DNA from: Ketobacter sp.
GTDB taxonomy: Bacteria; Pseudomonadota; Gammaproteobacteria; Pseudomonadales; Ketobacteraceae
DNA: 64,000 nt
Reading direction: 5' to 3'
NCBI RefSeq assembly: GCF_003671495.1
Contig: NZ_RCHN01000045.1
Location: forward strand, 1-64,000
Part shown: positions 42,329 through 51,477 of the stretch, piece by piece
Numbering within the stretch: position 1 is the stretch's first letter
Layout: each line of letters begins with the position of its first letter
Program-made: the position numbers and the translations under genes
The notes under the pieces: generated by a model
What the model was told of the DNA's origin: nothing
The model's input: the letters and a program-made list of their open reading frames with translations, nothing else
Database searches by the model: none

Positions 42329-43174
42329 CTATCGATTGTGCTTGTCGAAATTCCGTTTTGCCCCCCACACCAGCAACTTCTGGTACCCCGTGGGCAGCAA
42401 ACGTTGCACACTGTCGATCACATGAGCATCGGCCCCGATCAGAATCCTGGGCTTGTTTTTACGGACTCCATCAATAATAGTCAGAGCAGCCTGCTTGGGC
42501 GTGGTACGTGCGGCTTTATCGAACATTTTTACCATCTTGTCGCGGTCGCTGGTACTGGCTTTGCCCACTTCGCCAATGCGCCCACTGCGCACGATATTGG
42601 TCTTAATACCCCCAGGATGCACACAGGACACCATGACATTGGCGCCCTCAATTTCCATTTCCTCCCTGAGGGATTCCGTAAAACCCCGCACCGCAAACTT
42701 GGCTGCGTTGTAGGCACTCTGGGTCGGCACGCCGATCATACCGAAGACACTGGACACATTAACCACATGCCCTTCCCCGGCCTGCTTCAGATAGGGCAGG
42801 AACGCCTTGGTGCCATACACCACACCCCAAAAGTTGATATTCATGAGCCATTCCAGATTCTCATAGGTCATGGCTTCTACGGTTTCACTCAGTGCCACGC
42901 CCGCATTGTTGAAAATCAGATTCACCCGCCCATGTTCTGCCACCACCTGGTCAGCCCAAGCATACACTGCGGCTCGATCCGCCACATCCAACACCGTGGA
43001 GCTTGAGCGAGTACCCATGGATTGCAATTGGCCCACCGTGTCCTGCAAGCCGGCCTCATTTTTGTCGGAGAGCGCCAAGTCGCACCCCAACTTTGCCAAC
43101 TCCACGGCCAATGCCTGCCCGATCCCGGACCCGGCTCCGGTAATGGCCGCCACTTTCCCCTGTAAATTTTTCAT
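42329..43174 (-). CDS. SDR-family oxidoreductase
   Basis: This classical short-chain dehydrogenase has 281 aa. The nucleotide motif GAGSGIG lies near residue 12, with NNAG, catalytic Ser-Ser and SAYNAAKFAVRGF (Tyr-x-x-x-Lys), and HPGGIKTNI. Asp in LALSDKNEA suggests NAD(H) preference. The C-terminus ends in a basic, aromatic segment (YQKLLVWGAKRNFDKHNR), as in acyl-lipid and sterol-associated SDRs common in hydrocarbon-using bacteria. The substrate is unknown. The start is ATG 43174, not the upstream GTG. It stands between two terminators, so it is probably transcribed alone. Confidence 0.87.
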   Translation of the reverse strand: MKNLQGKVAAITGAGSGIGQALAVELAKLGCDLALSDKNEAGLQDTVGQLQSMGTRSSSTVLDVADRAAVYAWADQVVAEHGRVNLIFNNAGVALSETVEAMTYENLEWLMNINFWGVVYGTKAFLPYLKQAGEGHVVNVSSVFGMIGVPTQSAYNAAKFAVRGFTESLREEMEIEGANVMVSCVHPGGIKTNIVRSGRIGEVGKASTSDRDKMVKMFDKAARTTPKQAALTIIDGVRKNKPRILIGADAHVIDSVQRLLPTGYQKLLVWGAKRNFDKHNR

Positions 43175-43256
43175 GGTGAACCCCACTGCTTTATGGATAT
43201 CCCGCCATCGTATACGAATTGTTTAGTGAACAAAACCGAGACCTGAAAACAGGCAT

Positions 43257-43293
43257 AAAAAAAGGCGACCACTTTCCAGCGGTCGCCTTTTTT
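43257..43293 (-). terminator. Intrinsic terminator after rpsA
   Basis: GGCGACC (43264-43270) pairs with GGTCGCC (43281-43287) around a 10-base loop, flanked by A7 and T6. It begins 17 bases after the rpsA stop on the minus strand. Confidence 0.9.
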
Positions 43294-43309
43294 AGGACAA
43301 CGTTGACAA

Positions 43310-44992
43310 TTACTTGTCGGCGTTTTCCAGTTGTTGCTTGATCAGATCACCGATGGTCTTCGGTGCGGCTTCTTGAGCCTGGGTCTGGTTCAGCGCTTTC
43401 ATGGCTTCTTTCTCATCCGCCATGTCTTTTGCTTTCACAGACAGACTGATCACGCGGTTCTTGCGGTCAACACTGATGATACGGGCTTCAACCTGATCAC
43501 CTTCGTTCAGGTGAGAACGGGCGTCTTCCACACGATCGCGGCTCAGCTCAGAGGCCTTCAGAGTGGCTTCAACACCATCCACCAGCTCAACAATGGCGCC
43601 TTTGGCATCAACAGACTTCACAGTACCGTTGACGATGGCACCCTTGTCGTTCTCCTGAACGTACATGGCAAATGGATCCTGTTCCAGTTGCTTGATACCC
43701 AGGGAGATACGCTCGCGTTCCGGATCAACGGACAGGATAACGGTATCGATTTCGTCGCCTTTCTTGTATTCACGAACCGCTTCTTCTCCAGGCAGATCCC
43801 AGGAGATGTCAGACAGGTGAACCAGACCGTCGATGCCGCCGTCCAGGCCGATGAAGATACCGAAGTCAGTGATGGACTTGATCTTACCGGAGATCTTGTC
43901 GTTCTTATTGAACTTGGTGCCGAACTCTTCCCATGGGTTGGGTTTGCACTGTTTGATACCCAGGGAGATTCGACGACGCTCTTCGTCGATGTCCAGAACG
44001 ATCACATCCACTTCTTCGCCGATGGATACGACTTTGGAAGGATGTACGTTCTTGTTGGTCCAATCCATTTCGGAAACGTGCACCAGACCTTCAACGCCTT
44101 CCTGCAGTTCAGCAAAGCAGCCGTAGTCGGTCAGGTTGGTGACCTTGGCTTTCACGCGGCTACCTTCTGGGTAGCGCTGAGTGATTTCAACCCAAGGATC
44201 AGAGCCCAACTGCTTGAGGCCCAGGGACACACGATTGCGCTCGCGATCGAACTTCAATACTTTTACATTGATCTCGTCGCCCACTTCCACGATTTCGCTC
44301 GGGTGCTTGATGCGCTTCCAAGCCATATCGGTGATGTGCAACAGACCGTCGATACCGCCCAGATCCACAAACGCACCGTAATCGGTGAGGTTCTTGACGA
44401 TACCCTTGACTTCCATTCCCTCTTGCAGTTTTTCCAGCAGCGCTTCGCGCTCTGCACTGTTCTCTGCTTCCAGAACCGCACGACGGGAAACCACCACGTT
44501 GTTGCGCTTGGCATCCAACTTGATGACTTTGAATTCGAGTTCTTTGCCTTCCAGGTGCAGAGTGTCACGCACCGGACGAACGTCAACCAAAGAACCGGGC
44601 AGGAACGCACGTACGGATTCGATATCCACAGTGAAGCCACCTTTGACTTTACCGTTGATGATACCTTTAACCACTTCGTCTGCTTCGAAGCAGGCTTCCA
44701 GACGCTTCCAGGATTCAGCACGCTTGGCTTTCTCGCGGGACAGGCGGGTTTCACCCCAACCGTCTTCCAGAGATTCCAGAGCCACGTCGACTTCATCGCC
44801 AACATTGATTTCCAGTTGGCCACCGTCACCGATGAATTGATCACGGGGAATCACGCCTTCTGATTTCAGGCCGGCGTATACAGTAACCCAGTCATCGTCG
44901 ATCGATACGATGGTACCTTTGACGATGGACCCCGGGGTCATGTCCAGTTCTTTTAAACTTTCTTCAAATAGTTCGGCAAAGCTTTCGCTCAT
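43310..44992 (-). CDS. rpsA: 30S ribosomal protein S1
   Basis: S1 brings mRNA to the 30S subunit. The 560-aa protein has six S1 repeats; the last four carry typical VKAKVTNLTDYGCFAEL- and ISGKIKSITDFGIFIGL-type motifs. The C-terminus is charged, rich in Ala/Gln. Codon use is strongly biased, as expected for high expression. A 248-base leader separates it from cmk. The partner ihfB, which follows rpsA in Pseudomonas, is absent here; an SDR gene lies downstream after a terminator. Confidence 0.98.
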   Translation of the reverse strand: MSESFAELFEESLKELDMTPGSIVKGTIVSIDDDWVTVYAGLKSEGVIPRDQFIGDGGQLEINVGDEVDVALESLEDGWGETRLSREKAKRAESWKRLEACFEADEVVKGIINGKVKGGFTVDIESVRAFLPGSLVDVRPVRDTLHLEGKELEFKVIKLDAKRNNVVVSRRAVLEAENSAEREALLEKLQEGMEVKGIVKNLTDYGAFVDLGGIDGLLHITDMAWKRIKHPSEIVEVGDEINVKVLKFDRERNRVSLGLKQLGSDPWVEITQRYPEGSRVKAKVTNLTDYGCFAELQEGVEGLVHVSEMDWTNKNVHPSKVVSIGEEVDVIVLDIDEERRRISLGIKQCKPNPWEEFGTKFNKNDKISGKIKSITDFGIFIGLDGGIDGLVHLSDISWDLPGEEAVREYKKGDEIDTVILSVDPERERISLGIKQLEQDPFAMYVQENDKGAIVNGTVKSVDAKGAIVELVDGVEATLKASELSRDRVEDARSHLNEGDQVEARIISVDRKNRVISLSVKAKDMADEKEAMKALNQTQAQEAAPKTIGDLIKQQLENADK

Positions 44993-45240
44993 GTGTTTTA
45001 CCTGTCATTAATAGCTAACCCCGTTAGGATTCGGCATTAGCCAATCCGCCATACGCTACCAGCACCGTACGGGTTGTTTTTACTCAGTTTTTCAGCGCCA
45101 GCTGGCAAATACGGCTCCGAAAAACGCCAAAAAGCGAATGAAGCTCACCCTGAGGCGAATCCCCATACGCTCTAATTCTTATATCCGGGTCTATGCCCGG
45201 GTTGACCTGTCTAATCCGCTTAGCGTGAGGGCCGGACGGA
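44993..45240 (-). other. rpsA leader region
   Basis: These 248 bases lie between cmk and rpsA. In related bacteria rpsA has its own promoters here, and S1 represses its own translation through leader structure. A short hairpin (CCGGG-N6-CCCGG near 45187-45202) and a TATAAG element downstream of it on the minus strand are the only candidates I see. No small gene is supported. Confidence 0.4.
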
Positions 45241-45939
45241 TTACTTCACAAGGCCTTTGGTTCTGGCATGATTCATTAACTCGGTAAACACCTCATCGAT
45301 TGTCATGTCAGTACTGTCAATAATGATGGCATCATCGGCTGCAACCAAGGGTGCCACTGAGCGATTCATGTCCTGGGCGTCCCGAGATTGTATCGCTGCT
45401 TGAAGGTCGGCTAAATTAGCACTCATGCCCTTCTCTTGCAACTGTTTGAAGCGTCTTTCCGCACGTTCCTCGACACTTGCCGTAAGATAGACCTTTAATT
45501 CCGCATCCGGGAACACCACTGTCCCCATATCCCGGCCATCCGCCACCAGGCCGGGGGCGTCCCGGAAATCGTGCTGACGCTGCAGCAGGCCGGCGCGCAC
45601 GCTGGGCAAAGCGGCTACTTTGGACGCATCACGCCCCACTTCCTCAGAGCGGATGTCCTTGGTCACCACATCGCCTTCCAGCACAATTCGGATGGGCTGA
45701 TCCGGATCATCCACCAGGAACTGCACGTCCATATTCTCAGCCAGGATCTGCAGGCTTTCTTCGTTGTCGAGGGACACTCCGTGGTTGCTGGCCGCCAGCG
45801 CCACCAACCGATACAGGGCGCCGCTGTCCAGCAAGTGCCAGTTCAGGGCCTTCGCCACCTTTTGGGCAATGGTGCCCTTGCCGGAGCCGCCGGGGCCATC
45901 AATGGTGATAACAGGGGCACTGGCTGGGGGGTTAGACAT
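45241..45939 (-). CDS. cmk: Cytidylate kinase
   Basis: Cmk phosphorylates CMP and dCMP. The 232-aa protein has the P-loop TIDGPGGSGKGTIAQ near the N-terminus, the insert domain with DIRSEEVG, and VVFPDAELKVYLTAS followed by the lid arginines (EERAERRFKQL). The start overlaps the end of tyrA/aroA by eight bases, so the two are coupled. The order aroA-cmk-rpsA is widely conserved. Confidence 0.97.
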   Translation of the reverse strand: MSNPPASAPVITIDGPGGSGKGTIAQKVAKALNWHLLDSGALYRLVALAASNHGVSLDNEESLQILAENMDVQFLVDDPDQPIRIVLEGDVVTKDIRSEEVGRDASKVAALPSVRAGLLQRQHDFRDAPGLVADGRDMGTVVFPDAELKVYLTASVEERAERRFKQLQEKGMSANLADLQAAIQSRDAQDMNRSVAPLVAADDAIIIDSTDMTIDEVFTELMNHARTKGLVK

Positions 45940-48178
45940 GGGATTCTCCTACTTCTGCGACATCCAGCTTCATACCGACTTTCCGTGACAATTCAACGAA
46001 ATTGGGGAACGAAGTGGCAACGTTGGCACAGTTGTTAATGGTGATATCGGCCGTCGCCCGCAGGGCCGCCACAGCAAATGCCATGGCGATGCGATGGTCA
46101 CCATGGCTCTCAACCACCCCACCGCCGATGGGGCCACCTTCGATGACAATGCCATCCGGGGTCGGGTTAGCCTGCACGCCCAGGGTTTGCAGGCCGTCCG
46201 CCATCACCTGGATGCGGTCACTTTCCTTCACTCGCAGCTCTTCGGCACCGGTCAATACGGTGGTGCCCTGTGCACAGGCTGCGGCTACGAATAACACCGG
46301 GAACTCATCAATGGCCAGTGGCACCTGATCTTCCGGAATATGAATCCCTTTCAAAGGCGCGTATTGCACGCGGATATCCGCCACCGGCTCGCCCCCCACC
46401 TCGCGGGGATTCAGAACCTCCAGATTGCCACCCATGGCTTTGAGGATGTTGATGATGCCGATGCGGGTTGGGTTGATGCCCACATGCTCCAACGTCAGGT
46501 CGGCACCAGGGGTAATACTGGCCGCTACCATAAAGAACGCAGCGGAGGAAATATCCGCCGGCACATCAATGGTGGTGCCACGCAGGCCACCGCCACCCAC
46601 CAGGGTGATCCTGTTGCCTTCCGTGGTCACCGGATAGCCAAAACCGCGCAGCATTCGCTCAGTATGATCCCGGGTCGGGGCCGGCTCGGTGACACTGGTG
46701 GTGCCTTCCGCATAAAGCCCCGCCAGCAGGACACAGGATTTAACCTGGGCACTGGCCATGGGCATGTCGTAATGAATCCCTTTCAAAGGCTGGCCACCCT
46801 GTATTTTGAGTGGAGGGGTTCCATCCTCCCGGGATACCACCTGGGCGCCCATTTGCGCCAGGGGCTTGGTAACGCGCCCCATTGGACGGCGGGAGAGGGA
46901 CTCATCGCCGGTCAATTCCACGTCAAATTTCTGGGCGGAGAGCAAACCCGCCAACAGTCGCATGGAAGTACCGCTGTTACCCAAATACAATGGACCATGG
47001 GGCGGCAGCAGACCATGCATGCCCACACCGTAGATTTTCACGTGGCCATTATTGGGGCCTTCGATGGTGACCCCAAGATCGCGGAACGTCTGCAGCGTTG
47101 CCAGGCTGTCTTCGCCTTCGAGGAAGCCGAACACCTCGGTAAGGCCGTCCGCCAGGGAGCCCATCATGATAGACCGATGGGATATGGATTTGTCGCCCGG
47201 CACTCGAATGGCACCTTTTACCTCACCGCCATGGTGAGCAGTGAACACAATGTTCTTTTCTGTCATAGTCTTACTGTATGCACGCTTTGCTAACATTTTG
47301 GTGAAGTGGTCACGGGCCACTTTGGCCCGGGTCATGATGCCGAGCATGGCCTGGGAATCCCCCTGCTCCACCGCGGCCCTGAATTCTTCCAATCCCCGGC
47401 CGAAGTGCCCGATCACGTCCAACAAAGACTGCCGGTTGGCGATGAAAATATCGTGCCACATAGTGGGGTCGCTGGAGGCAATGCGGGTAAAATCCCGAAA
47501 ACCGCCGGCAGCGTACCGGAATATCTCCTGATTTTCATCTTCTTTGGCCAAAGTATCCACCAGGGAGAACGCCAGCAAATGGGGAAGATGGCTGGTGGCG
47601 GCCAAAACGCCGTCGTGCTGCTCCACACTCATGGTAAGCACATCCGCCCCCATTCCGCGCCACAGATGGGCCACCATGCTCAAGGCGTGGGGATCGGTAT
47701 CAGGCAGGGGGGTAAGGATGACTTTGTGGTTCTGGTAGAGGTCCACCTTGGCAGCTTCAACACCGCTGCGCTCGGACCCGGCAATCGGGTGGCCAGGGAC
47801 AAACCAGGGGGGAATGTGACCGAACACTGACTGGGCGGCGGCCACCACGTTGCCTTTGACGCTGCCGCCGTCGGTCACCACCGTGTTGCCGTCCAGGGCC
47901 GGTGCCATGGCGCGCAACAAGGTTTCAGTGGCGCCGATGGGTGCCGCCAGCATCACCAGATCCGCACCGGCCACCGCCTGCTGGATATCCGGTTCCGCCC
48001 GATCGATGACGCCCAGTTCCAGGCCTTTTTCCAGGGTGCTGCGGGAGCGACTGCAACCCACCACCTCGCGACACAGGCCGTGGGCCTTGAGGCCGAGGGC
48101 AAAGGAGCCCCCGATCAGACCCAATCCCACAATCACCACGCGGTCCAGGGGCTGAGTCAGGCTGGTGTCCTTAATCAT
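45932..48178 (-). CDS. Bifunctional prephenate dehydrogenase / EPSP synthase (TyrA-AroA fusion)
   Basis: The 748-aa fusion joins TyrA (about 1-300) to 3-phosphoshikimate 1-carboxyvinyltransferase (from about residue 305). TyrA has the NAD motif VGLGLIGGS and the His-containing GHPIAGSE. AroA has PGDKSISHR, LGNSGTSMR, GDESLSRRPMGRV, MASAQVKS and TRDHTERML. The RPMGRV and ASAQVKS pattern is close to class II EPSP synthases. The fusion is known in Pseudomonas and Acinetobacter and couples early and late steps of tyrosine synthesis. I start it at ATG 48178, overlapping the hisC stop (ATGA); the frame is open upstream. Confidence 0.96.
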   Translation of the reverse strand: MIKDTSLTQPLDRVVIVGLGLIGGSFALGLKAHGLCREVVGCSRSRSTLEKGLELGVIDRAEPDIQQAVAGADLVMLAAPIGATETLLRAMAPALDGNTVVTDGGSVKGNVVAAAQSVFGHIPPWFVPGHPIAGSERSGVEAAKVDLYQNHKVILTPLPDTDPHALSMVAHLWRGMGADVLTMSVEQHDGVLAATSHLPHLLAFSLVDTLAKEDENQEIFRYAAGGFRDFTRIASSDPTMWHDIFIANRQSLLDVIGHFGRGLEEFRAAVEQGDSQAMLGIMTRAKVARDHFTKMLAKRAYSKTMTEKNIVFTAHHGGEVKGAIRVPGDKSISHRSIMMGSLADGLTEVFGFLEGEDSLATLQTFRDLGVTIEGPNNGHVKIYGVGMHGLLPPHGPLYLGNSGTSMRLLAGLLSAQKFDVELTGDESLSRRPMGRVTKPLAQMGAQVVSREDGTPPLKIQGGQPLKGIHYDMPMASAQVKSCVLLAGLYAEGTTSVTEPAPTRDHTERMLRGFGYPVTTEGNRITLVGGGGLRGTTIDVPADISSAAFFMVAASITPGADLTLEHVGINPTRIGIINILKAMGGNLEVLNPREVGGEPVADIRVQYAPLKGIHIPEDQVPLAIDEFPVLFVAAACAQGTTVLTGAEELRVKESDRIQVMADGLQTLGVQANPTPDGIVIEGGPIGGGVVESHGDHRIAMAFAVAALRATADITINNCANVATSFPNFVELSRKVGMKLDVAEVGESHV

Positions 48179-49281
48179 TGCCCCAGCACGCGTTCCAACG
48201 CTGCGAGGCAACGCTGGTTTTCCTGGGGTAATCCGATGCTGATGCGTAATGAGTGGGTCATGCCGTAGTTTGCCACCGGACGAACGATGACGCCTTCCTG
48301 CAGCAGCTTCTGATAGACACTCATGCCTTCAACCGAAAAGTGCACCGTGATGAAATTCCCCGCCGATGGAATGAAATCCAGGCCCAGGGACTGGAAACCG
48401 GCAACATACTGCGCCATCCCTTCGCTGTTCACCGAGCGGCTGCGGGCCAGATAATCCTCGTCTTCCAGGACTGCGGTGGCGGCAGCCAGTGCAAAGGAAT
48501 CCACATTGAAAGGTTGTCGAACCCGATTCAACACATTGGCCACCTGCGGATCTGACAGGCTGTAGCCGACCCGCAGCGCCGCCAGTCCATAGGCTTTGGA
48601 AAAAGTGCGGGTGACGATCAGATTGGGATACTGGTCCAGGTAAGCCAAACCATTCAGAGCATCTGAGCCCTCTTCCACGTACTCAATGTAGGCCTCGTCC
48701 AGCACCACCAGTACGGTTTCCGGCACCTTGCTCATGAAGGTTTCCCATTGGGCCCGTCCAAAGGACGTTCCAGTGGGATTGTTGGGATTGGCGATGAACA
48801 CCACTTTGGTCTGGCCGGTGATTGCTGCCGCCATCGCATCCAGGTCATGGCCCCAGTTTTTGGCGGGAGTGACCACCGCCCTGGCACCACAGGCCTGAGT
48901 AGCAATGGGGTACACGGCAAAGGCATATTGGGAGAACACGGCCTCATCACCGGGCGCCAGGAATGCCCGAGCGATCAAATCCAATACATCATTGGAGCCA
49001 TTGCCCAGGGTGATGGTGTCGGCCTTTACACCAAGTTTGGACGACAAGGCCTGCTTCAGCTGGAAGCCGTTACCGTCAGGATATCGGGTCAGCTCTGACT
49101 TGACCTGATTCAGCGCTGCCAGTACTCGCGGACTCGGGCCCAGGGGGTTTTCGTTGCTGGCCAACTTGATGATGTTGCGAATACCCAGCTCACGTTCCAG
49201 CTCTTCAATGGGTTTTCCAGGCACATAGGGCGTCAAACCCTGCACACCGGGAGTCGCCAAAGCAATAAAATCACATGCCAT
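48175..49281 (-). CDS. hisC: Histidinol-phosphate / aromatic aminotransferase HisC
   Basis: This 368-aa PLP aminotransferase is the HisC type found in the aromatic operon (hisC2 in Pseudomonas). It probably acts on phenylpyruvate/prephenate-type substrates as well as histidinol phosphate. Motifs include KLASNENPLGPSP, LDEAYIEY and RTFSKAYGLAALRVGY with the PLP lysine. It overlaps tyrA/aroA by four bases and starts after a one-base gap from the pheA stop. Placement between pheA and tyrA supports the aromatic role, which is inferred. Confidence 0.93.
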   Translation of the reverse strand: MACDFIALATPGVQGLTPYVPGKPIEELERELGIRNIIKLASNENPLGPSPRVLAALNQVKSELTRYPDGNGFQLKQALSSKLGVKADTITLGNGSNDVLDLIARAFLAPGDEAVFSQYAFAVYPIATQACGARAVVTPAKNWGHDLDAMAAAITGQTKVVFIANPNNPTGTSFGRAQWETFMSKVPETVLVVLDEAYIEYVEEGSDALNGLAYLDQYPNLIVTRTFSKAYGLAALRVGYSLSDPQVANVLNRVRQPFNVDSFALAAATAVLEDEDYLARSRSVNSEGMAQYVAGFQSLGLDFIPSAGNFITVHFSVEGMSVYQKLLQEGVIVRPVANYGMTHSLRISIGLPQENQRCLAALERVLGQ

Positions 49282-49282
49282 A

Positions 49283-50383
49283 TCAAAGCACCGCTTTCGG
49301 GTAGGAGCCCAGTCGTTTTACATACACGGCCATTTCCTCCACACGCTTGAGGCAACGCTTGATTGCCTCGGTGCTTTCATGGCCCTCGAAATCAATGAAA
49401 AACAGGTACGCCCAAGTGCCGTCCTTGGAGGGTCGGGTTTCCACCCGGGTGAGCATGATCCCGGCCTCGTGGAACGGAGCCAATAATTCGTAGAGTGCCC
49501 CGGGCTTGTTTTTCATCGACACGATGATGGAGGTCTTGTCCTCACCGGAGGGCGGCACCTGCTCCCGACCCACGATCAAAAATCGCGTGCTGTTGTGGGG
49601 ATTGTCCTCGATATTGGACGCCAGCACCTTAAGCCCGTACATTTCCGCTGCCACTTCCCCGGCAATGGCGGCTGCATTCCATTCGCTTTTCATGCGCCGG
49701 GCGGCGTCCGAATTGCTGCTGACGGGGATACGGTCTGCCGTGGGATAGTGCGCATCCAGCCATTGCCGGCATTGGGCAAAGGACTGTTGATGGGAGTATA
49801 TGCGGGTAATGGCGTCTTCCCGGGTGTTGGGCCCCACCATCAAATGATGATGAATGCGCAGCTCCACCTCGCCGCAGATGCTGACATTGGCATGGGTAAA
49901 GGAATCCAGCGTGGTATTGACGACACCCTCGGTGGAGTTTTCCACCGGCACCACGCCATAATGGGCACTACCGGATTCCACCTCACGGAAGACTTCATCG
50001 ATGGTGGCCATGGGAGCGGTTTTCACCGCATGGCCAAAATGCTTCTGCGCCGCCGCCTGGGTAAAGGTGCCTTCCGGCCCCAGATAGGCAATGGACATGG
50101 GTTCTTCCAAAGCCAGACAGGCCGACATGATCTCGCGAAACAAGCGTGCCATGGACTCATCACCCAAGGGCCCGACGTTACGTTCCATAACCCGTCGCAG
50201 TACCTGGGCTTCCCGTTCGGGACGATAGAACACTGCTTTCTCACCCTCGGCCATGGCGCCCTGTTTGACATCCGCCACCTGCTGGGCACAGTGTGCACGC
50301 TGGTTTATCAGTTCCTGAATCTGCTGATCCAGTTGGTCAATGGTGTCCCGCAATGTTTCCAGTGTGGGTTTGGAATCAGACAT
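49283..50383 (-). CDS. pheA: Chorismate mutase / prephenate dehydratase (P-protein)
   Basis: The P-protein converts chorismate to phenylpyruvate for phenylalanine synthesis. The 366-aa protein has an AroQ-type chorismate mutase (about 1-95), a prephenate dehydratase (about 96-275) with YLGPEGTFTQAAA and NSTRFLIVG, and a C-terminal ACT domain (about 285-360) with GALYELLAPF and TRVETRPSKDG that binds phenylalanine for feedback inhibition. Domain order and length are as expected. Confidence 0.97.
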   Translation of the reverse strand: MSDSKPTLETLRDTIDQLDQQIQELINQRAHCAQQVADVKQGAMAEGEKAVFYRPEREAQVLRRVMERNVGPLGDESMARLFREIMSACLALEEPMSIAYLGPEGTFTQAAAQKHFGHAVKTAPMATIDEVFREVESGSAHYGVVPVENSTEGVVNTTLDSFTHANVSICGEVELRIHHHLMVGPNTREDAITRIYSHQQSFAQCRQWLDAHYPTADRIPVSSNSDAARRMKSEWNAAAIAGEVAAEMYGLKVLASNIEDNPHNSTRFLIVGREQVPPSGEDKTSIIVSMKNKPGALYELLAPFHEAGIMLTRVETRPSKDGTWAYLFFIDFEGHESTEAIKRCLKRVEEMAVYVKRLGSYPKAVL

Positions 50384-50392
50384 GCTCTCGGA

Positions 50393-51472
50393 CTAACCCC
50401 TTCGTTGCGCAAAGTCTTTCATGAATTCAATCAGTGCATCCACCGCTTCCATGGGCACGGCATTGTAGATACTGGCTCGCATGCCACCCACAGACCGGTG
50501 TCCTTTCAGGTTCAGCAAACGTCGAGCTTCCGCTTCCTTGAGGAATGCCTTGTCCAGGGCCGCATCCGCCAGCGTGAACGGCACATTCATGCGGGATCGG
50601 TTGTTCACCGCCACCGGATTGGCGTAAAAACCACTCTCATCAATGTACTGGTACAGCTTGTCCGACTTGGCCTTGTTCAGTTTTCCCATCGCTTTCAGCC
50701 CACCCTGCTCTTTCAGCCATTCAAATACCAGGCCAGCCAGGTACCAGGCATAGGTGGGTGGCGTGTTATACATGGAATCGGCATCCGCGTGGGTTTTGTA
50801 ATCCAGCATAGTGGGCGTGGCAGGGATGGCGTTGCCCAGCAACCCTTCCCGCACGATCACCACGGTGAGACCGGCCGGGCCGATGTTTTTCTGGGCTCCG
50901 GCATAGATCAGGTCAAACTTGCCCACATCCAGTGGCTCCGACAGAATGCTGGAGGAGAAGTCTGCCACCAGAGGCACGTCCACGTCCGGAATGAAATCAA
51001 ATTCCACACCACCGATGGTTTCATTGGGACAATAATGAAGGTAGTCCGCATTGGAGCTGAGACGCCAGCTGTCAAAGGCGGGCACGGAGGAGAAATTATC
51101 CCCTTCACTACTGGCCACCACATTCACATTGCAGAAATGCTGGGCTTCCTTGATGGCCTTGCTGGACCATTGGCCAGTGTTCACATAATCCGCCACATGA
51201 TTGTTGGAGGACAGGTTCATCGGCACCATAGCAAACTGAGTGCTGGCTCCCCCTTGCAAAAACAACACTTTATAGTCGGAGGGTACGGCCAGCAGATCCC
51301 TCAGATCCTGCTCCGCCTTCTCGGCAATGGCCACCACCTCGTCGGACCGGTGACTCATTTCCATGACCGACAGCCCCCTGCCCTGATAATCGAGCATCTC
51401 TGCCTGAGCTTTCTCCAACACTGCCTCCGGCAACGCTGCCGGACCGGCACAAAAGTTAAAGGCGCGCGTCAT
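50393..51472 (-). CDS. serC: Phosphoserine aminotransferase
   Basis: SerC makes phosphoserine and 4-phosphohydroxythreonine, for serine and pyridoxal phosphate synthesis. The 359-aa protein starts FNFCAGPAALP, and has FLQGGASTQFAMVPMN and YAGAQKNIGPAGL with the PLP lysine. It follows gyrA by five bases on the same strand; the gyrA-serC-pheA order is the Pseudomonas one. Confidence 0.98.
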   Translation of the reverse strand: MTRAFNFCAGPAALPEAVLEKAQAEMLDYQGRGLSVMEMSHRSDEVVAIAEKAEQDLRDLLAVPSDYKVLFLQGGASTQFAMVPMNLSSNNHVADYVNTGQWSSKAIKEAQHFCNVNVVASSEGDNFSSVPAFDSWRLSSNADYLHYCPNETIGGVEFDFIPDVDVPLVADFSSSILSEPLDVGKFDLIYAGAQKNIGPAGLTVVIVREGLLGNAIPATPTMLDYKTHADADSMYNTPPTYAWYLAGLVFEWLKEQGGLKAMGKLNKAKSDKLYQYIDESGFYANPVAVNNRSRMNVPFTLADAALDKAFLKEAEARRLLNLKGHRSVGGMRASIYNAVPMEAVDALIEFMKDFAQRRG

Positions 51473-51477
51473 AGGGT

